From NCBI GenBank assembly GCA_036897445.1, contig JAYMTL010000010.1, positions 174,131 to 238,130 on the forward strand: a stretch of 64,000 bases of DNA, written 5' to 3'. The position numbers and the translations under genes were made by a program. Positions 11,282-24,900 of this stretch are shown here, one piece after another. Below the pieces are notes generated by a model. That model searched no databases, had not been told where the DNA came from, and was given only the letters and a program-made list of their open reading frames with translations. Position 1 is the first letter of the stretch; each line of letters starts with the position of its first letter. The DNA comes from Pelargonium tetragonum (taxonomy: Eukaryota > Streptophyta > Magnoliopsida > Geraniales > Geraniaceae).

Positions 11282-12559
11282 GTCTAACATAAGAAAGACT
11301 TAATATACAAAGAATGCTCTTGAGAAAAGAAACTGTAACGAGCTGGCTAAAAAGATAGAAGGATTCTTTAGACTTTAGGATATGAAACTGAAAAGGGAGC
11401 CTTTCCTGTATTCCTTAGCGTTATGGAGATACCCAAAAAAAGTTTGTGATATTGTTTTTAATTAAGCTTCCCTTTTATTTGATAGAATATTGGGTTTTGT
11501 GTCATAAAGAATACTCAGGTAAGTCTATAACGTTTTGTACCATCTTTAATAAAGGAGTACTCCCTTTTGGTGCTATCTGGTAAATCTAGGCTATGCTTTT
11601 CATATTTTTGTTTCTGGTACAGCTTCAGAGTAGCTTAAATAAATTCAAATTTAAGAGTAAGGAAGGGAGAACTCTAGACAGGCTTGTGTCAGTATAATTT
11701 ATGGGATACCTTTAGGATTTATAAGCTTTGATAAAAATCAAACTCTCTGTATAAATTTAATAGAAAAAAATAAGGCATAAAATATCTAAAAGTTTGTTCT
11801 AAAAACAGGGGTCCGTGAGTGGTAACAGGGAACCCCCTTTGGCTTAAAGAGGTGTCCTGAGACCCGGGTTGATTAAGAAACTTCCCTTTAAACGGATATC
11901 CCAAATCCATGACTTTAGTTGGATCTGGATTGACTGACCTCTTATTCATAAATATCTTCTTAATAACTAGAATCTTAACTTTAAATACTATAAAATGCGA
12001 CTGAACCTATGCCTTTCATCCGGGTTACCTGGATATTTATACTTGCTCAAAACAGTAAACTAAAAAGGGCTCTTAACATACGATTACGCTTACCTATTGG
12101 CCCGGTTTTAAGAGATAGATTTAACAAAAATGTCTTTATCTAAGCGATTTCAACTTCAAAGTAAAAATTCTTTAGCCCTTTTTAGGGTCCTCCTTATTAC
12201 AAACGCAGTTTTGAAAAAGCTACTCGTTGAGTTTTCTCGAGATTTTCTGGAGACTTTTACCTTATCAAAATCGTTACTCCGCGGCTTAGCTTCGTACATA
12301 GAAATTCCAGACATATTACTCCTGCTGAAGTTGACCCTACCTTTGAAGTTAAAAGAATCCTTATCCTTTCCACCTTAATTACCCGTATGCGTATGCTTAC
12401 TATTTACAAGGAAAACTAAAAGCTATAAAGTCTCAGGTTGGGCAGGAATCTTAGGAAAAGCTCAAATACAAGGTTTATTTAGTAGAATTTCGTTGCAAAA
12501 AGAGAGGTTAAAAGTAGATTCCTTTAGCTTAGCCTAGTTACTTTACTATATTAGTTTTA
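11282..12559. other. Noncoding stretch
   Basis: GGAGTACTCC (11554-11563) is a perfect 10-bp palindrome flanked by AAA and CTTTT. An 82-codon open frame at 12130-12378 (+) encodes a Leu-rich string without recognisable domains; length and composition are in the chance range. No gene supported. Confidence 0.5.
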
Positions 12560-12870
12560 TTAGATAGTAATAAGTATACATTCTCTTCTTATTCTTATTA
12601 AGGGAGATTCCTCTTATTTGTTCTTTCTGTTAGTAGCGGAGAGGGCCAATAGGTTAATAGGTAATGAGTCTCCCCGACCGGAGGAAGGTTAACGTATTAG
12701 AGGAGTATACATACACTATAACCCATACGACTTACTTGACCTATTTTTTTCTTATTTCTATTGACTTCTTAGGCTTACCTGTTTCTTAGCTTGTTTATTT
12801 TATACTCTTCTTAGCTCTATACTCCTCTTTATCTAGATACCTGCTTAGTCTTTCTAGTCTTATTGCAACC
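12560..12870 (-). repeat. R1 repeat copy, inverted
   Basis: Read on the minus strand it shows the R1 order: purine-rich tract, GGGTTATAGTGTATGTATAC, then CGTTAACCTTCC, then CCGGTCGGGGAGACTC (core at 12674-12681 on +), then CTATTAACC. GAGTATACATACACTA (12703-12718, +) is shared exactly with the other inverted copy at 24697-24712. Boundaries approximate. Confidence 0.65.
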
Positions 12871-15648
12871 TTGACTTGTATAGAACTATCGATCCTAACT
12901 CTTTTTTAGGAAAACTCTCAGAAGTACCTTACCAAATCCTATATCCATTCTTTACTACCCCTTTTACTAGAGTTTAAGACCCCAAAGTAGTTTAGAATTT
13001 GGGCTTTGCCTTGACTTCTCCTTTCTCCTTTTGATTGAGAATAACTCGTACAAATGAAAACTACCAAAAGAAAGTAGTACAGCACCGCATTTAGACTTCC
13101 CTGTACATTAAGAAAGAGGGTAAGTTTAGCAAGGATGGGATGCCAGGTTAACGGCAAAAATCTTTTAAGTAATAAGAGAGGCAGTAATAGACTCTTCTCA
13201 TTTAAATAAAAAGAGAAAACCCTTTCTTAGTAGCGTATAAAAGTTCACAAAAAGAAAAACTCTGAATAAGAAAAAGGGTCACCATCCACCACTAGGATTC
13301 CTTTGATGCGGCATATAGAAAAACCAAGAAAAAAAGCAGGAAATCTCCACTAAGTTCTGAAAGGAGACTTTTTAAACGTCGCTAGCCAAGAACCACTTTA
13401 TCCTATTTTTATGAAAGTGAGGCATATTTCCAAAAAGGCTTCTAAATTACCAACGTGCCCATCTCTGTAAGAATGACCCGTCTTTTAGGAATAGTTATGA
13501 ATAATTTCTAATTTGATAAAAGTATATATTATAATGAATTAAACTTATTACAACAAAGTAAGAACAAGAGGTGCGAAGCCCTGAAAGTTTGCCCGATAAG
13601 TTTGACTAAAAGAAAAGGAACAGATTAAGTATATGTCTTGTAATTCTAGTTTTCTACTCGACTTTGTATAAGTATTGGTTACAGGTGTAGGGTTTCTAGT
13701 TAGGTAAATAAGACACTTTGTACTAAGGATACATCTTTTTTTGTGTACTTCGAGATTCTAAGAGACGAAAGTTCCTTTCTAATTGTATGTAGGTATGTAG
13801 AAGAGAATAAGAGTTGAATGGCACTTACTGAATATCTTTTTGTAGGCTTCTTAGTTAATGAGAGGCCCCTCCTTTTAGCGGGAGTATTAGTTCCCTTATC
13901 AATTTTGTCTTACTTCCGTCCCCTCTTCTGTTGTAACAAGTGTATAGATTGTTCCATACGTATTAGTAAGTTTTGGCTTGTTAGGTAGATATTGAGACTG
14001 TTCCGTAACAAGTATTACGTGACTCCTTTTTTTATTAGTTTTTAGTAGTCAGGCCAATAGTTAGAAATCTTCAATGTACCAAACCTAAAAGGCAATCCTC
14101 TCTTTAAAAAAAGGTTTGTAAAATACAAAAACAACTTATAAAAGCACGGATATAGCCTCCTAATTCTAAAGAATTCCTGTGAAAAATGCTTAATGCAAAG
14201 GTAATCTAACAAATTTAAAATAACTCGAGCTCTAGACCTGGTTTTTGATCCGTATAAAAGTTAATTAAAATTTCATGCATAATAGAATTTTCAAAGCGTA
14301 AAAAGTAATGAAAAATCTAAAAGGTTAAGCTAGCTATAAAAAATCTCGTTTCTAATAAGGAAAAAGTGTTCCCTGTAGACTTTCAAATAGGTCCTAATAA
14401 ATTGGACTTTAGGGGTACTTATAAAATGAAGTTTTATATCTCGCGGGCTTTGTCTTATTTAGATTAAGAGAGTTTCTTTAATTAAATACTTAAAGCCCTG
14501 CCTTTCTTTTTAGGGCATAGCCACCTTTTTCTGATAGGCTATACAAAGAATTTTGAGGTTTAGAATACTGAGGGAAGATTATACCTTAACCAGTAACTGT
14601 GGACCAAACGGGAAAAAGGGCCTTATACTCAGGGACATTCATTGGGGAGGGATATCCTAAATAGAAAATCTAAGAAATTTTTTTAAAGAATCCAGTAGCA
14701 CATTTATTTTATCAAAGCCCACTTTCGTAGAAACCGAGTATGATAGTAACAAGGAACCCAAGCGAGAGCAACCCTTTAGTTGAACAGCAGATATGTAAAC
14801 GAGTCTAAATTACCGGAAATTCTTTTTAGAAAAAACAGTCTCTTGTTTTTACTTAGTTGGCCTAGCAGCCTACTAGTCAAGGTCAATTTTTTTTTACTAA
14901 AGCTATTAAGGGAAAGCGGGTCACTTTTCATAGGACTCGAAAGAAAAAAGGATGTTATCAAGGATTTCCAGTTAGCCACTATTAGACCCTCTCGGCAGGC
15001 AAAGTTTGGAGTGTTATGAAAAAGTTATAGAGCTAAACAGAGTTTTATAGTTAGAAGTTTTTCTCTACGGTAGGCCTTGGTAATTTACTGACAAAGCAAT
15101 ATCTGAACTAGACCCACTTAACAACAAAGTAAACCTACTGAATGAAATAATTACGAGACTCTAAAAAGAAATAAAATATCAATTAGGGGAGACTCCACTT
15201 GCTTAACTGCACACCCCAAGACTTTTTGGGATCAAAAAGCCCTCCCGAAAGCTAATGAACGTATACTTAACCCATGCCCTCAATCCCTTTCTAAAGACAT
15301 TGCCTGGTAAAGCTTGAGTAATTTCATCTAAGAGCCTTGTACTACACTTATTCCAGATAAAAAACCGGGTCTTCTTCCACAATTCTTTTACCGGATACTC
15401 GCAGACTCATTAGTTTTCGGTTGTTTTAAATAATATGGGAACTGCTTTCTTAACAGTTAAAAGTTCACTAAAATTTATACAGGTATAAGTTGTATCCGGG
15501 ATACATAGTTAAAGTAAAATCAGGCTACGAAGAATCCGTTTTTCTAAGTGTAAGGATTACCCTATTCTTTTTTACGTTTCAGGAAAGATGAAAAAGTCTT
15601 CCTCTTTTATTTTGTATATTTTTACAACAAAGTCTTGTTCGAGGGCCT
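12871..15648. other. Noncoding stretch, no gene seen
   Basis: Open frames of 60-80 codons occur on both strands over the same bases (14776-15019), which is what a stretch low in TAA/TAG/TGA gives by chance, not two genes. No conserved protein motif, rRNA or tRNA recognised. Confidence 0.55.
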
Positions 15649-15700
15649 TAGGATAACATGATTCGAACCCTCGGATTTTCGGTCTGAGGCGAATGTTCTA
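15649..15700 (-). pseudogene. tRNA-like remnant (3' half, T loop GGTTCGAATC)
   Basis: Minus strand: TTAGAACATTCG (D-arm end), CCTCAGACCGAAAATCC, then GAGGGTTCGAATC and ATGTTATCC. GAGGG plus TTCGAAT is an ideal T stem and loop, but the expected CCCTC partner is reduced to a single C, as if 4 bases were missing. Two readings of the anticodon region are possible: CCGAAAA (GAA, Phe) between near-matching CCTCAGA/TCCGAGG, or TTCG/CGAA flanking a loop with CAG. No 5' acceptor strand is visible. Not a functional tRNA as it stands. Confidence 0.35.
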
Positions 15701-18700
15701 ATATAAATTTTAGAGTCTTAACTTGATGAGTAGTCTATGGATTTCCTACGCTTTCAAAAGGGATTGAAGGTCATAACGGGAATATTACATATCTTCTCTT
15801 CTATTTATATTTAAGTGAATACTCTATTCTAAAATACTCTTTCTTTTTTGCTCTTGATAGTTTAATCCGTTTTGAACCCGCGCAAGTCCTCTCTCTATTT
15901 TTTATTTGCCGAGCGCAAACTTGAGTGATTTAGAACACACTACAATCGCTTCCTCATTTACTGGGGATTCTAGGTCTTTAGTCTAAGTGATTTTTATTTC
16001 CTTTTTGCAGCATTTTTTTTCTAAGACCTTCTTATACCAAAAATAATGGATAACTATAAGTGGAAGAAAATACCTTTATAAGAGAGGCCCCTTTATCTTA
16101 GGCTCATTCTCGACCCCGTTGCTTTTACAAATCTCTACTTAGCTTATAAATGTTGTCCTTACTAAGCCGCTCCTCCATCAAAGCGATGAAAAGTCCTGCG
16201 AAAAGGAACTTTATTTTAAGCCTAATATCTAAAGAATATTCCCACTACAACTCTTACTAATTTGTTATCCAATCAAAAATCTTATACAAAATTTTCAATA
16301 AATTAGGTTTGACTATTTCGATTGAAGAAGCATCTTCTGTTTCAACAAATTAAGGTGCTACGCTAAAAGGGTATTCTATAGAGGGTCATGCTTAGACTTC
16401 TTGCTGCGCGCCAATTCTCAAGAGTCCTTGAAGCCTTTAATAAAGGTATCGAAGATAAGATTGAAGTTTTTGAGTACAAGATTCCTCCTTAGTTATTTAA
16501 AGTATAGCTACCAGAATACATATCATCTAAGCTCAGAGTCCCCCTTCGAAAATCCAAGTTGTTAAGACTTGAATCCGCTAATTTTAAGCACTCAAAAGGA
16601 ATGCTTTATCGAAAAGAATTGAAGGTAAATAGGTTACTTTTAAGGAGATTTTTATACTAAATTACAAGGAAATCCTACTTAGGTGATTCCCTCTTAAGCT
16701 TAACTGCTTAGCAGTAGAGTATCCTTTTATCCTTGAAAATACCTGAGTATAGGCCTCTAAAAAAGCTTTCTAAAGGCTTCACAAGATTTATTTAAGGAAG
16801 CCCCCATATAAGTAACTTAACTGAGCAAACAACGGAACTTTCCTTTAATATGGACCCTTATAAGCGCAGGCTGCTTTATAGGTTTCTACTTACAGTACTG
16901 GATCTCTTCTCTGTTTCTCTTAAGAAATAAAGGCTAAAGTTAATTCCTTTTAAAGCAGCGCCTTTTTGTTTATTTAATCATTCAGAAAAGCAGCAGAAGT
17001 CTCAAGTATTTAGCTACCTATAAATTATATTGTCTAGCTTTAGTCCACGCCCGGGTAGACTTTTGTATAAAAGGTAACCCCTGATTCGGATTCCATATTT
17101 CCAGTTTCATAGTCTTCTTCAAAGCCCTAGTATTTAGTATCTTACTTGAAGAGTAATTTGTTCCGAGGATTCTACACTAGGTATCTTGACTTATCAAATT
17201 CCTGTTTGACCCTAGTAAATACCCTATTTAAGGGAACCCGTCGACGACCGCTTAGACTTACTAGCAGCATTCTACTTCCCTGTTTTAGTGTATATCTAGA
17301 CTGATTTTTTTGGTAAACAATACAACCAATTGTATCCAGTTAACTAAGTGCACTTTCTACTTCTTTTTCGGGACTTCTCCTTTGTGGCCTGTAATAGAAG
17401 CAATCCTAAGGAGTAATAGATATAGTTTAATAGGTTCCCTTTTTATATACAATTATATACAAAAGGTTTAGAATGCCAAAGCCCTAAGTGGTTACTAGAG
17501 CCCCTTTGGTTTGCCCGGGATAATCTATAGAATATAATAGGAGCTGCCAGTTAAAGTATAAAGCAATCGGATATAGCGGATTCCCTAGCAAAGCCTTGAA
17601 AAACTCTCTTGTATGAACCCTAAAAAAATAACTTTCGAAAATCCTTTAAAAATCAAACTTCTTTTTAAGGAGTATACTTCTCAATTGTTTTTAACTCCTC
17701 TTTACCTGCCAAGTTAGAGTTATAGCCTAAAAAGAATTCAATTCTAATTCCCAAAAAAATATGTAACAGGTACTACTTTTATTTAACTTAGTATTGTAAA
17801 CAAGGCCTTCCTATCATAACTTTAGTATACCTAGAAAAGAATTCGCAATTTCCTTATTAAGTTGTCTGTCTATTGGGGTGGTTTTAACTAGATCCATAGC
17901 ATATTCACAGGGATCCCTAAAGAACTTTAGTAAGCGTGAGACCGCACATTATCTATATCGGGAGTGGGTTACAAGGAAGTCTTGATTTTTTTAGTACAGT
18001 ATCTTTATACCCCTGCAAGTTACTCTAAATTCCGTAACTCACTTTTGCTATCCGGAGGTACTTGAATCGGTAAAACCTGTGCTGATAAATCCTTGTTCTA
18101 ACCAAGCTTCTGTGTAAGTAGAAGGACCCCTGTATATTCTTATAGCTTATAGGGATCCCGCTTGAAATTTCTTTATATCCTTTGGCTGTTTGATATACTT
18201 ATTTAGCATTTTATGACTCCTTTAGAATTAGAATTGGCCAGTTTCACAAAGCATACTTGCTTAAAAATTTGTCTATTTACTAGAAATTAGAGCTCTTTTT
18301 TACATAGTAGGGCCGCCCATTTGCGCATTTTTCATAGAGAGATTTTAGGCGTCTCTTGCACAAGACGATAACTGGAGGTTACTGGATAAGATAGGTAGGG
18401 CACAGACTTTAAATGCAGTGTCTCTTTATATAAAAAGTGACCCCTTTACTTGGTTCAAGGTTTTCTCGCCTTAAAAGCATTTACTATGAAATGAAGAGAG
18501 AGTCTGGCTCCTTTTGGCACTAAAATCTCTCTTAGAGGTAACACTCAAACACTTATTTAAAAGATTAAGAATTAAGATTACAGAGTGCTGCTAAAGTTCT
18601 TCTTACAAACTTTCAGCTAATATAGGACTCGTCTCCTAAGAGTATAAAAGTATAAGCCCCGTCTATAGACCTATAGACTCAGGACATATATTCTAAAGTT

Positions 18701-21700
18701 ATGATATATAGAATATAGAACCGCTAACCTTGTTAAGAATAAGAAAGGGGACCCAAGCCTATTAGTTTATCTTGCACTAGTAAATCCGTTGAGTGAGTAG
18801 GATTTCCGAGGGGTTCCCTTATGTGTATTGTGCTCCTAGTGCTTGGCTATATAACCTGTAGCTTTTAGTTAAAAAAATAAGTCCTTGCTAGATTATAAAT
18901 ATGCAATGAAATAAAAATGAATTCAAAAAAGTAGAATTTAGGTTAAAAACCTTTGGATTAAACTTTTGTTTGATGCAAAACAAAAGGGCAGATAATTTCT
19001 AAAGGACCCTGTCTTGAGTAAAGATACGAAAAGGAAACTTCTATAGTTACTACAATACAATTTGGAACTCTAAAACCCTCATTCATTTGCTATGTTAACT
19101 AGTGTTTATTAAATAAAAAGTATAAACTGATTCACTATAGCATAACTCGGAAGTAATAATTACTAAATACCATAAGCACCCCTCCTCTTCAGGACTCTTA
19201 CAACAAGGGGTGTTTATAAAGGGGTTTCCTAAGGTTAAACTGAATGCTGCTAATTATAAAATAGAGTTTAGCTTTAGAACCCTGCTCGGAAATCTGAAAA
19301 AAAGACCTTTAAAACTTATCTAATGAGTTTTCCTATTAAAAGTTCTTTTTAAGAGAAATTGCGGGGGCCCCGATAATTGGTTGGGACAAAAGCTATATCA
19401 GATTCTAGAATTTAATTAGAGAAATTTCATTGTAGATAAATTTTGCTTTATTTAGAGGGACATTCCAGTTTAAGTTAAGGGTTGCTCTTCGCAATTCATT
19501 ATACAGATGTATTCTTTGGTATAAAGTATTACCAAGGGCCCCTAGAAGAAAAAGGAAGTAAAGGTTATTTATAGATTTTAAAGGGGATAATAAGATTTGT
19601 ATGAGGTCAAAAAAAACTTTTTCGTTTAATTAATTTAGTGGCATTTCGAGAAGCTTTCAATCAAAAACAGCGTTAATTGCTAGGGAAACCCAAGATTCTG
19701 ATACATGAGAGAGCGCTTCCTTTTGTATATTGAGATATAACCCTATAATTCTGAACTTACTGCATTTCATTTATGATACTAGGTTTTACCTTTCTTCATC
19801 TACTAAACTCCAATATATCAAATAGGATTAACTTACCCTTAAAAATTTTTACGGATAGATTAGCATCCAAAAAGTTTTATATGAGTACAGGCTAATCCAT
19901 AGTATAAAGTTCAATTTTTAAGTCTTAACTTCAAGGTACAATCCCCATGATATTTTAATCGATAATACAAGTGATAAATAAGGAACTGACCGGAGTGTGC
20001 AGTTGCATAGAACCAACAAAGAGAAGAGCTTTTATGTAATATAAGAGTTAGAGTCTTGAAGCCTTTTTGGAGTTGTTACAAGTATACCTAATGAGAAATG
20101 TTTTTTTATGCTTTTGTAGTTATAATTAATTCCAATTATTGCAGTAATGATACTAGACTTTAGGGGTCTTGAGAAGAAAGTAAAGTATAGGATAAAAAAG
20201 GAATGTTTAGAAGATCCAGGAAGAAAGTAGCTCTATAAGGTCTAATAGAAGTCCTCAAGTTTACCCTAGTAAGTACGATACGACTAGTGTGTACAAAAAC
20301 CTCTTTATTTATACCTTTTTCTATTTTAGTGAAGTAAGTTTAGATTTGGTCTTTCCAGCCTAGTCCCAAATTAGATATTTACGGAGTGGATTAATAAATA
20401 GAACGGGTTTTTAACTTAGAATTCTGATCTTTGAAAGTTCATAGTACGTATATTTACTGGGTATACCTCCCCCTTATTATTTATTAATTTAAGGAGAGAC
20501 CCTTATGTTCATACTAGTTCTCAGCGCATTTTTCACAAGCACAAGGCAATCTAAGGGGTTGACTTTGTTTCCTTAATTAAGTAATTAACCTTGAAACGGG
20601 AACTTTTATAAAGTCTTTATTAATCCCAAAGCAGTCCGGTGTGTTGCATAGATTCGCAAAAGATGTCCAGTATATTCCTTAACTTTGTTGTCTTTTAAAG
20701 GAATTTTATTACTAATGCTCCTAAAAATAAGATTAAGATAAGGCAAAACACTTGGGTTGGGTATCGTAATAGAAGCTACTTTGTTAATATACGCCCGACC
20801 TTTCATTTTATGCAGGATATTTGAGTGCCCCCTCAGTTATCCTTAAACTAGTATATCACTTTAGGGTTGGCTTAAGGAAATTTTCGTTTAAGTCAGCTGT
20901 AGAATTCCAAAGAGTAAGGCCAGGGGATTTTAAAACGGGATAAAGGCTTCTTTTAATACAGAATATTATGCATTACTAGTAAACAATTAGCCTAGGAAAA
21001 CTTTAAGCAGCAGCCATGTACTAAATATTCCTAAATATTGTTTATTAACCAGGGCACCTGGGTTTATGGGTACGGGAGGGATATACAGGTACAAAGAAGT
21101 AGCCCACTAAGAAACTAAGCAGCTATTTCCGACGAGGCTTCGATTTCTTTTCTAGAGTCAAAAGGTCCTTGCTTTTTCGAAGAATCTTTCATTTTCTTAT
21201 CCGTAACCCAAACTCTAGCAGTGTAAAAAACCCCCGTGGTTCCTTTTTTTTGGCGCCCTCTTTAGGAATGTTAGCTTTTTCTAAATTTTGTGTCAGCGTA
21301 ATTAATTTCTTGGTTTTTAATATAAAGCCTCTTCTCTTGTGTCTTGTGGAATACACAAACAAGTACTCTTGAGAAAACGATTGTATAGTCTGAGTATAGC
21401 ACCTGTATCTCCAAAATCTTTTTTGGGATAAGACTTTTAGAGATATAACGGATAAGAGGATAAGAGCATTTACTTTTGACGTAGGCAAGGTTCTCTAGTT
21501 ATAAGAATTGATAGAATCGTCAAGAGGGTGTAGAAGTTGGGTCTCATACTTTTTATTTTGAATAAGTCTTTTTGTAGTATTACTCAACAGGATACTCTTA
21601 AAGCTTTGTCTCAGAGTCCATATTTGGTCTCTTCCTAGTTTACTAGAATAGCAGGGCTCTTTAAAAACTTAGTATGAAATTTCAATTTCTTGTTAAGATA

Positions 21701-24200
21701 GAACGGAACTCCCAGAAGAAGAGCCCCTAAAAAGCAAGGATCCTGGTAAATGTTAAATCAAGTTTAAGTTTTTTATCGATAAAGTCTATAAATTTTGACT
21801 TTGTTGATAAAAAAGAGGAATTCTCATAAGTAAACGTTCATGAATTTAGAGTCTAGTAATAAACTTAAAGATTTTACTAGGAGGAGCCTAAAGAAGTCTC
21901 ATAGGCAAAAACGTTTAGTTATTGTAATTATACTAACCTGAGGTAAGGTATACCCTTAAAAAGAAAAACCTAATTTTGATTCATATTATATAGAGCTTCT
22001 CGGATTTTTATATGAGGGTTCGTACTAAAGCTCGAGAAATAACTAGCAAAGGAAATGTTTAAGAACTTCCACAAAGGGTTGAACCCTCAAACTTGTAAGG
22101 GCTCCTTTATGTAATAACCGCGTACAAAAGTTGAACTGCTTTATATATAGGTACACACTTTTTAAGATATACAAAAATGCTTTTGCCTACCCCAAATAAG
22201 ATAAGAGTTCCTTTTTGTATTTATATCTTTAGCAAGGTTTCCCGGAAGATATAACGTATAAGGTTGCTTATAGAAATTCCTCGGTTAAATCTCAATAAAA
22301 TACTATGAAGCCTTAAGATTGCTTACCCACCAAAAAGCCTTCCAAACAAGGGTTTATAAACTTTTTATAACTTACGCGGAATCCTTTAATAAATACAGAA
22401 TAAAGATAAAGTCAAAACTCTCCTAGTTCAACCTAATTTTAATCTACTATACAAGGAAGACTCACTTTTTAAATTACTATTCCCATAAAAGCACTAAATC
22501 ACAAAAAAGGTAAAGTTTCCTGTTGCAAGACTTACTAATACTAATAATAATAATCGAATTTTCTTGCTGGAAACACGGGTGTAAATAACTGAAATTAGCC
22601 CAGAGTAAGCGTAATTTAAAGTAAGTACAATCCCAGTCGGGTAAACATCTTTTGTATTTCTTTTTTAGAAAAGTACTCCTTTATATTTATTATTTCAATA
22701 AAAACTCGGTAAAAAGAGTAAGTACGATAAAAGAACGAATAATTCAGTCACGACGTTAGCTAGAGGCGCAATTTCAAGCCCGGGTACTTATAAATCAACC
22801 TCACCTAATAGCATAAAAGCATTACAGGGTATTAAAATTTGAAAGTACAGTAGCGCTTATACATTTTGTTTTGTGCTTGAATTAGACTTTATGATAGGAA
22901 GAGGGCCGTATGTCTGTAATAAAATCTCTAAAAGTTATAAGACACTCGTAAGAAAAAGAAAGGGGCTTTTGAACTATTCCTACTTCTAAACAAAGCCTTC
23001 AAAAGCTTCTAAGGCAGTACAATTCCTTTCTCAATTTAATATCTTAGAATCTATCAAAAGCAAAAGTCAAGTCTTCCCCGGTAGCACGGTAAAGAGTCTA
23101 GGATGTCCCCTTATTGTAAGAAGTACCCCTTTGAATTCATTTTTGCCAATCGGGTGTAGGTAGATAATAACTAAGAGTCACTCGACAGAATTTACGGAAG
23201 TTAGAAGCTATGGGCTCAGCAGTCAAAACTAAGAGAGATCTTCTTAAAGACTTTAGAGGAATCGAGCTTCAATAAGTAGTCGCTTCTCCTATTTGGTTGG
23301 CCGGCTTTTCCCGCTAGTTAGAATTAGTTACTCTTAAATGGATCTTGAAGGGAGTAGAAATCCGAGGCTGCAGTATACTCCTTTTGGTAAGAGTAGCTTT
23401 GCTTCAGCGTTGGAAGTAGTATTTTGTTAATTTCCAAGTGAAAAAATAGGGAAGTGCATATAGTTGTTAAGATTACTACACTAAAAATCTCGTGAGTATT
23501 TAGATATTTTTAAGTAGAGTACTTAAGAAATTTCTTGAGAAGGACCTCTTATTCAAGACTTCGCGTCCTTTAGTTTTGACCTACTCGGGTTTTAGATCTA
23601 ATATAGAATCTTTTAAACAAATGCTAATGTTGTCTACCTGTAACTAGTCTTTTTTAAGATTTTGGGTACTAAGGAAGGAGCCCTTTGATGCAATAAGACA
23701 CAGAGAAAAAGCATTAACCGTATAACTTTATTTGATTAAATTATGAAATTAAAGAGACCTCTTTTGGATGGAATTCATGCAACATGACTTTGTTTTTAGA
23801 ATTGGGTATTCCTTTTCTGAAGCATTTCCGATATAATACCATGGCCCCCTTAAAAAGTAGTAACTTATTCTAAAATTTTCTACCTAACTATACTATATAG
23901 CTTGTCGTTATCTTTTTGAAAAAAGTCCTCCTTAAAAATGAACTAGCTGTACTTGAGAACTTAAGTTTAGTAATAAAAACCTTTCAGCTTGAAAAGTGAA
24001 AGAAAGATCTGGAGATTCCTCTTTTCTACAAGGATTTCATGAATTTTTATTAATAACTTATAAAAAGTAATTTGAAATTAGTTCCTACATCTACATTTAC
24101 ATTTTTATACTTATACTATGTATTCTCTAAGCTTTTTTTAGGCAGAGAGTGAAATCCGGGCTTTTGGCAGGCGCCCTTGTCTTACAATCTAGTTATCTTC
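15701..24200. other. Noncoding stretch, no gene seen
   Basis: About 8.5 kb without a recognisable gene on either strand. The longest open frames (99 codons, 21189-21488 -, and 67 codons, 21169-21372 +) overlap each other and match nothing I know. No R1 or R2 copy is evident, and short GG..CC palindromes are frequent. Confidence 0.55.
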
Positions 24201-24263
24201 TTTCTTTGGTAAAACACGAGTGCTCCTGGTCATATGACGCAGGTTCGAATCCCTTTTAGAGAG
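24201..24263 (+). pseudogene. tRNA-like remnant (T loop GCAGGTTCGAATCC)
   Basis: GGTAAAACACGAG looks like the end of a D arm and TGACGCAGGTTCGAATCC like a variable loop plus T arm. GCAGG should be followed after the loop by CCTGC, but only CC is left before CTTTTAGAGAG. The anticodon arm between them is too short to fold, so identity cannot be set. A degraded tRNA or tRNA-derived repeat. Confidence 0.3.
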
Positions 24264-24347
24264 TCTTTCTGATTCAATCTAGTAAGAAATGGATTTCCAG
24301 TTTATAGGTTTCTATAATAGATAGTAAAAGTCACTTATTAGCAGCAT

Positions 24348-24360
24348 AATTACATTACCT
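24348..24360 (+). repeat. Solo R1 fragment (AATTACATTACCT)
   Basis: Exact 13-mer shared with 4529, 10818 and 56066, followed by CGGTTTCTTCC. It lies about 300 bases from a full inverted R1 copy, in the opposite orientation to it. Confidence 0.5.
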
Positions 24361-24479
24361 CGGTTTCTTCCTATTCTTGCATTTGCTGAGTTTTCTCTTT
24401 CTTTTTTTTATAGGAAGTGGTCAATACTATCATTCTACTATCTTAGTATTAGTCTATTATTCTAGCTGTTGTAGTCACT

Positions 24480-24900
24480 ATCTTACTTAGACGGAGTTTC
24501 TATATATCCTAAAAAATCCTTTAGTAATAGGTAAAGGGATAGATATATTTTATTAGAAAGTATTAGAGAGTACCGGTTCATAAGGTGTATTCCTACGTTA
24601 CCTCTGTTTTTTCGCTAAGGAAGGGAGCGTAGTAGTAAAGTGTAAAAGTGTCTGTTCCCGACTGACACGCAGGAGGTTTACTTACTTTAGTTTAATGAGT
24701 ATACATACACTACGATACCCCTCAACTGACTTATATGTTTTATTTGCTACTTGACTTAGATTGATACTTGTTTTAGGAGAAGCAGCAAGAGCAGCAGGAA
24801 GGAGATGGAGCTTTACCCTGTTGCGTTACTTCGAAGTAGAAGCGGTAAGGAGAAAAGGAGCTAGAGATATACTTGTACTTATGGGTTTATGGGTTACTAT
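24480..24900 (-). repeat. R1 repeat copy, inverted
   Basis: On the minus strand: TAGTGTATGTATACTC (24697-24712 on +), CTCCTGCGTG, then CAGTCGGGAACAGACAC (core CCGACTG at 24658-24664 on +), then ACTACTACGCTCCC. GTGTC and GACAC flank the core and can pair. The + strand at 24592 also reads CTACGTTACCTCTG, so this copy carries parts of the motif set on both strands and may be a nested or palindromic insertion. Confidence 0.65.

Noticed and set aside
21169-21488. Overlapping 67- and 99-codon frames on opposite strands
   Set aside because: Mirror frames over the same stop-poor bases; neither resembles a protein family.
22895-22940. GGGCCGTATG considered as the start of a group II domain V
   Set aside because: No complementary GTACGG strand follows.
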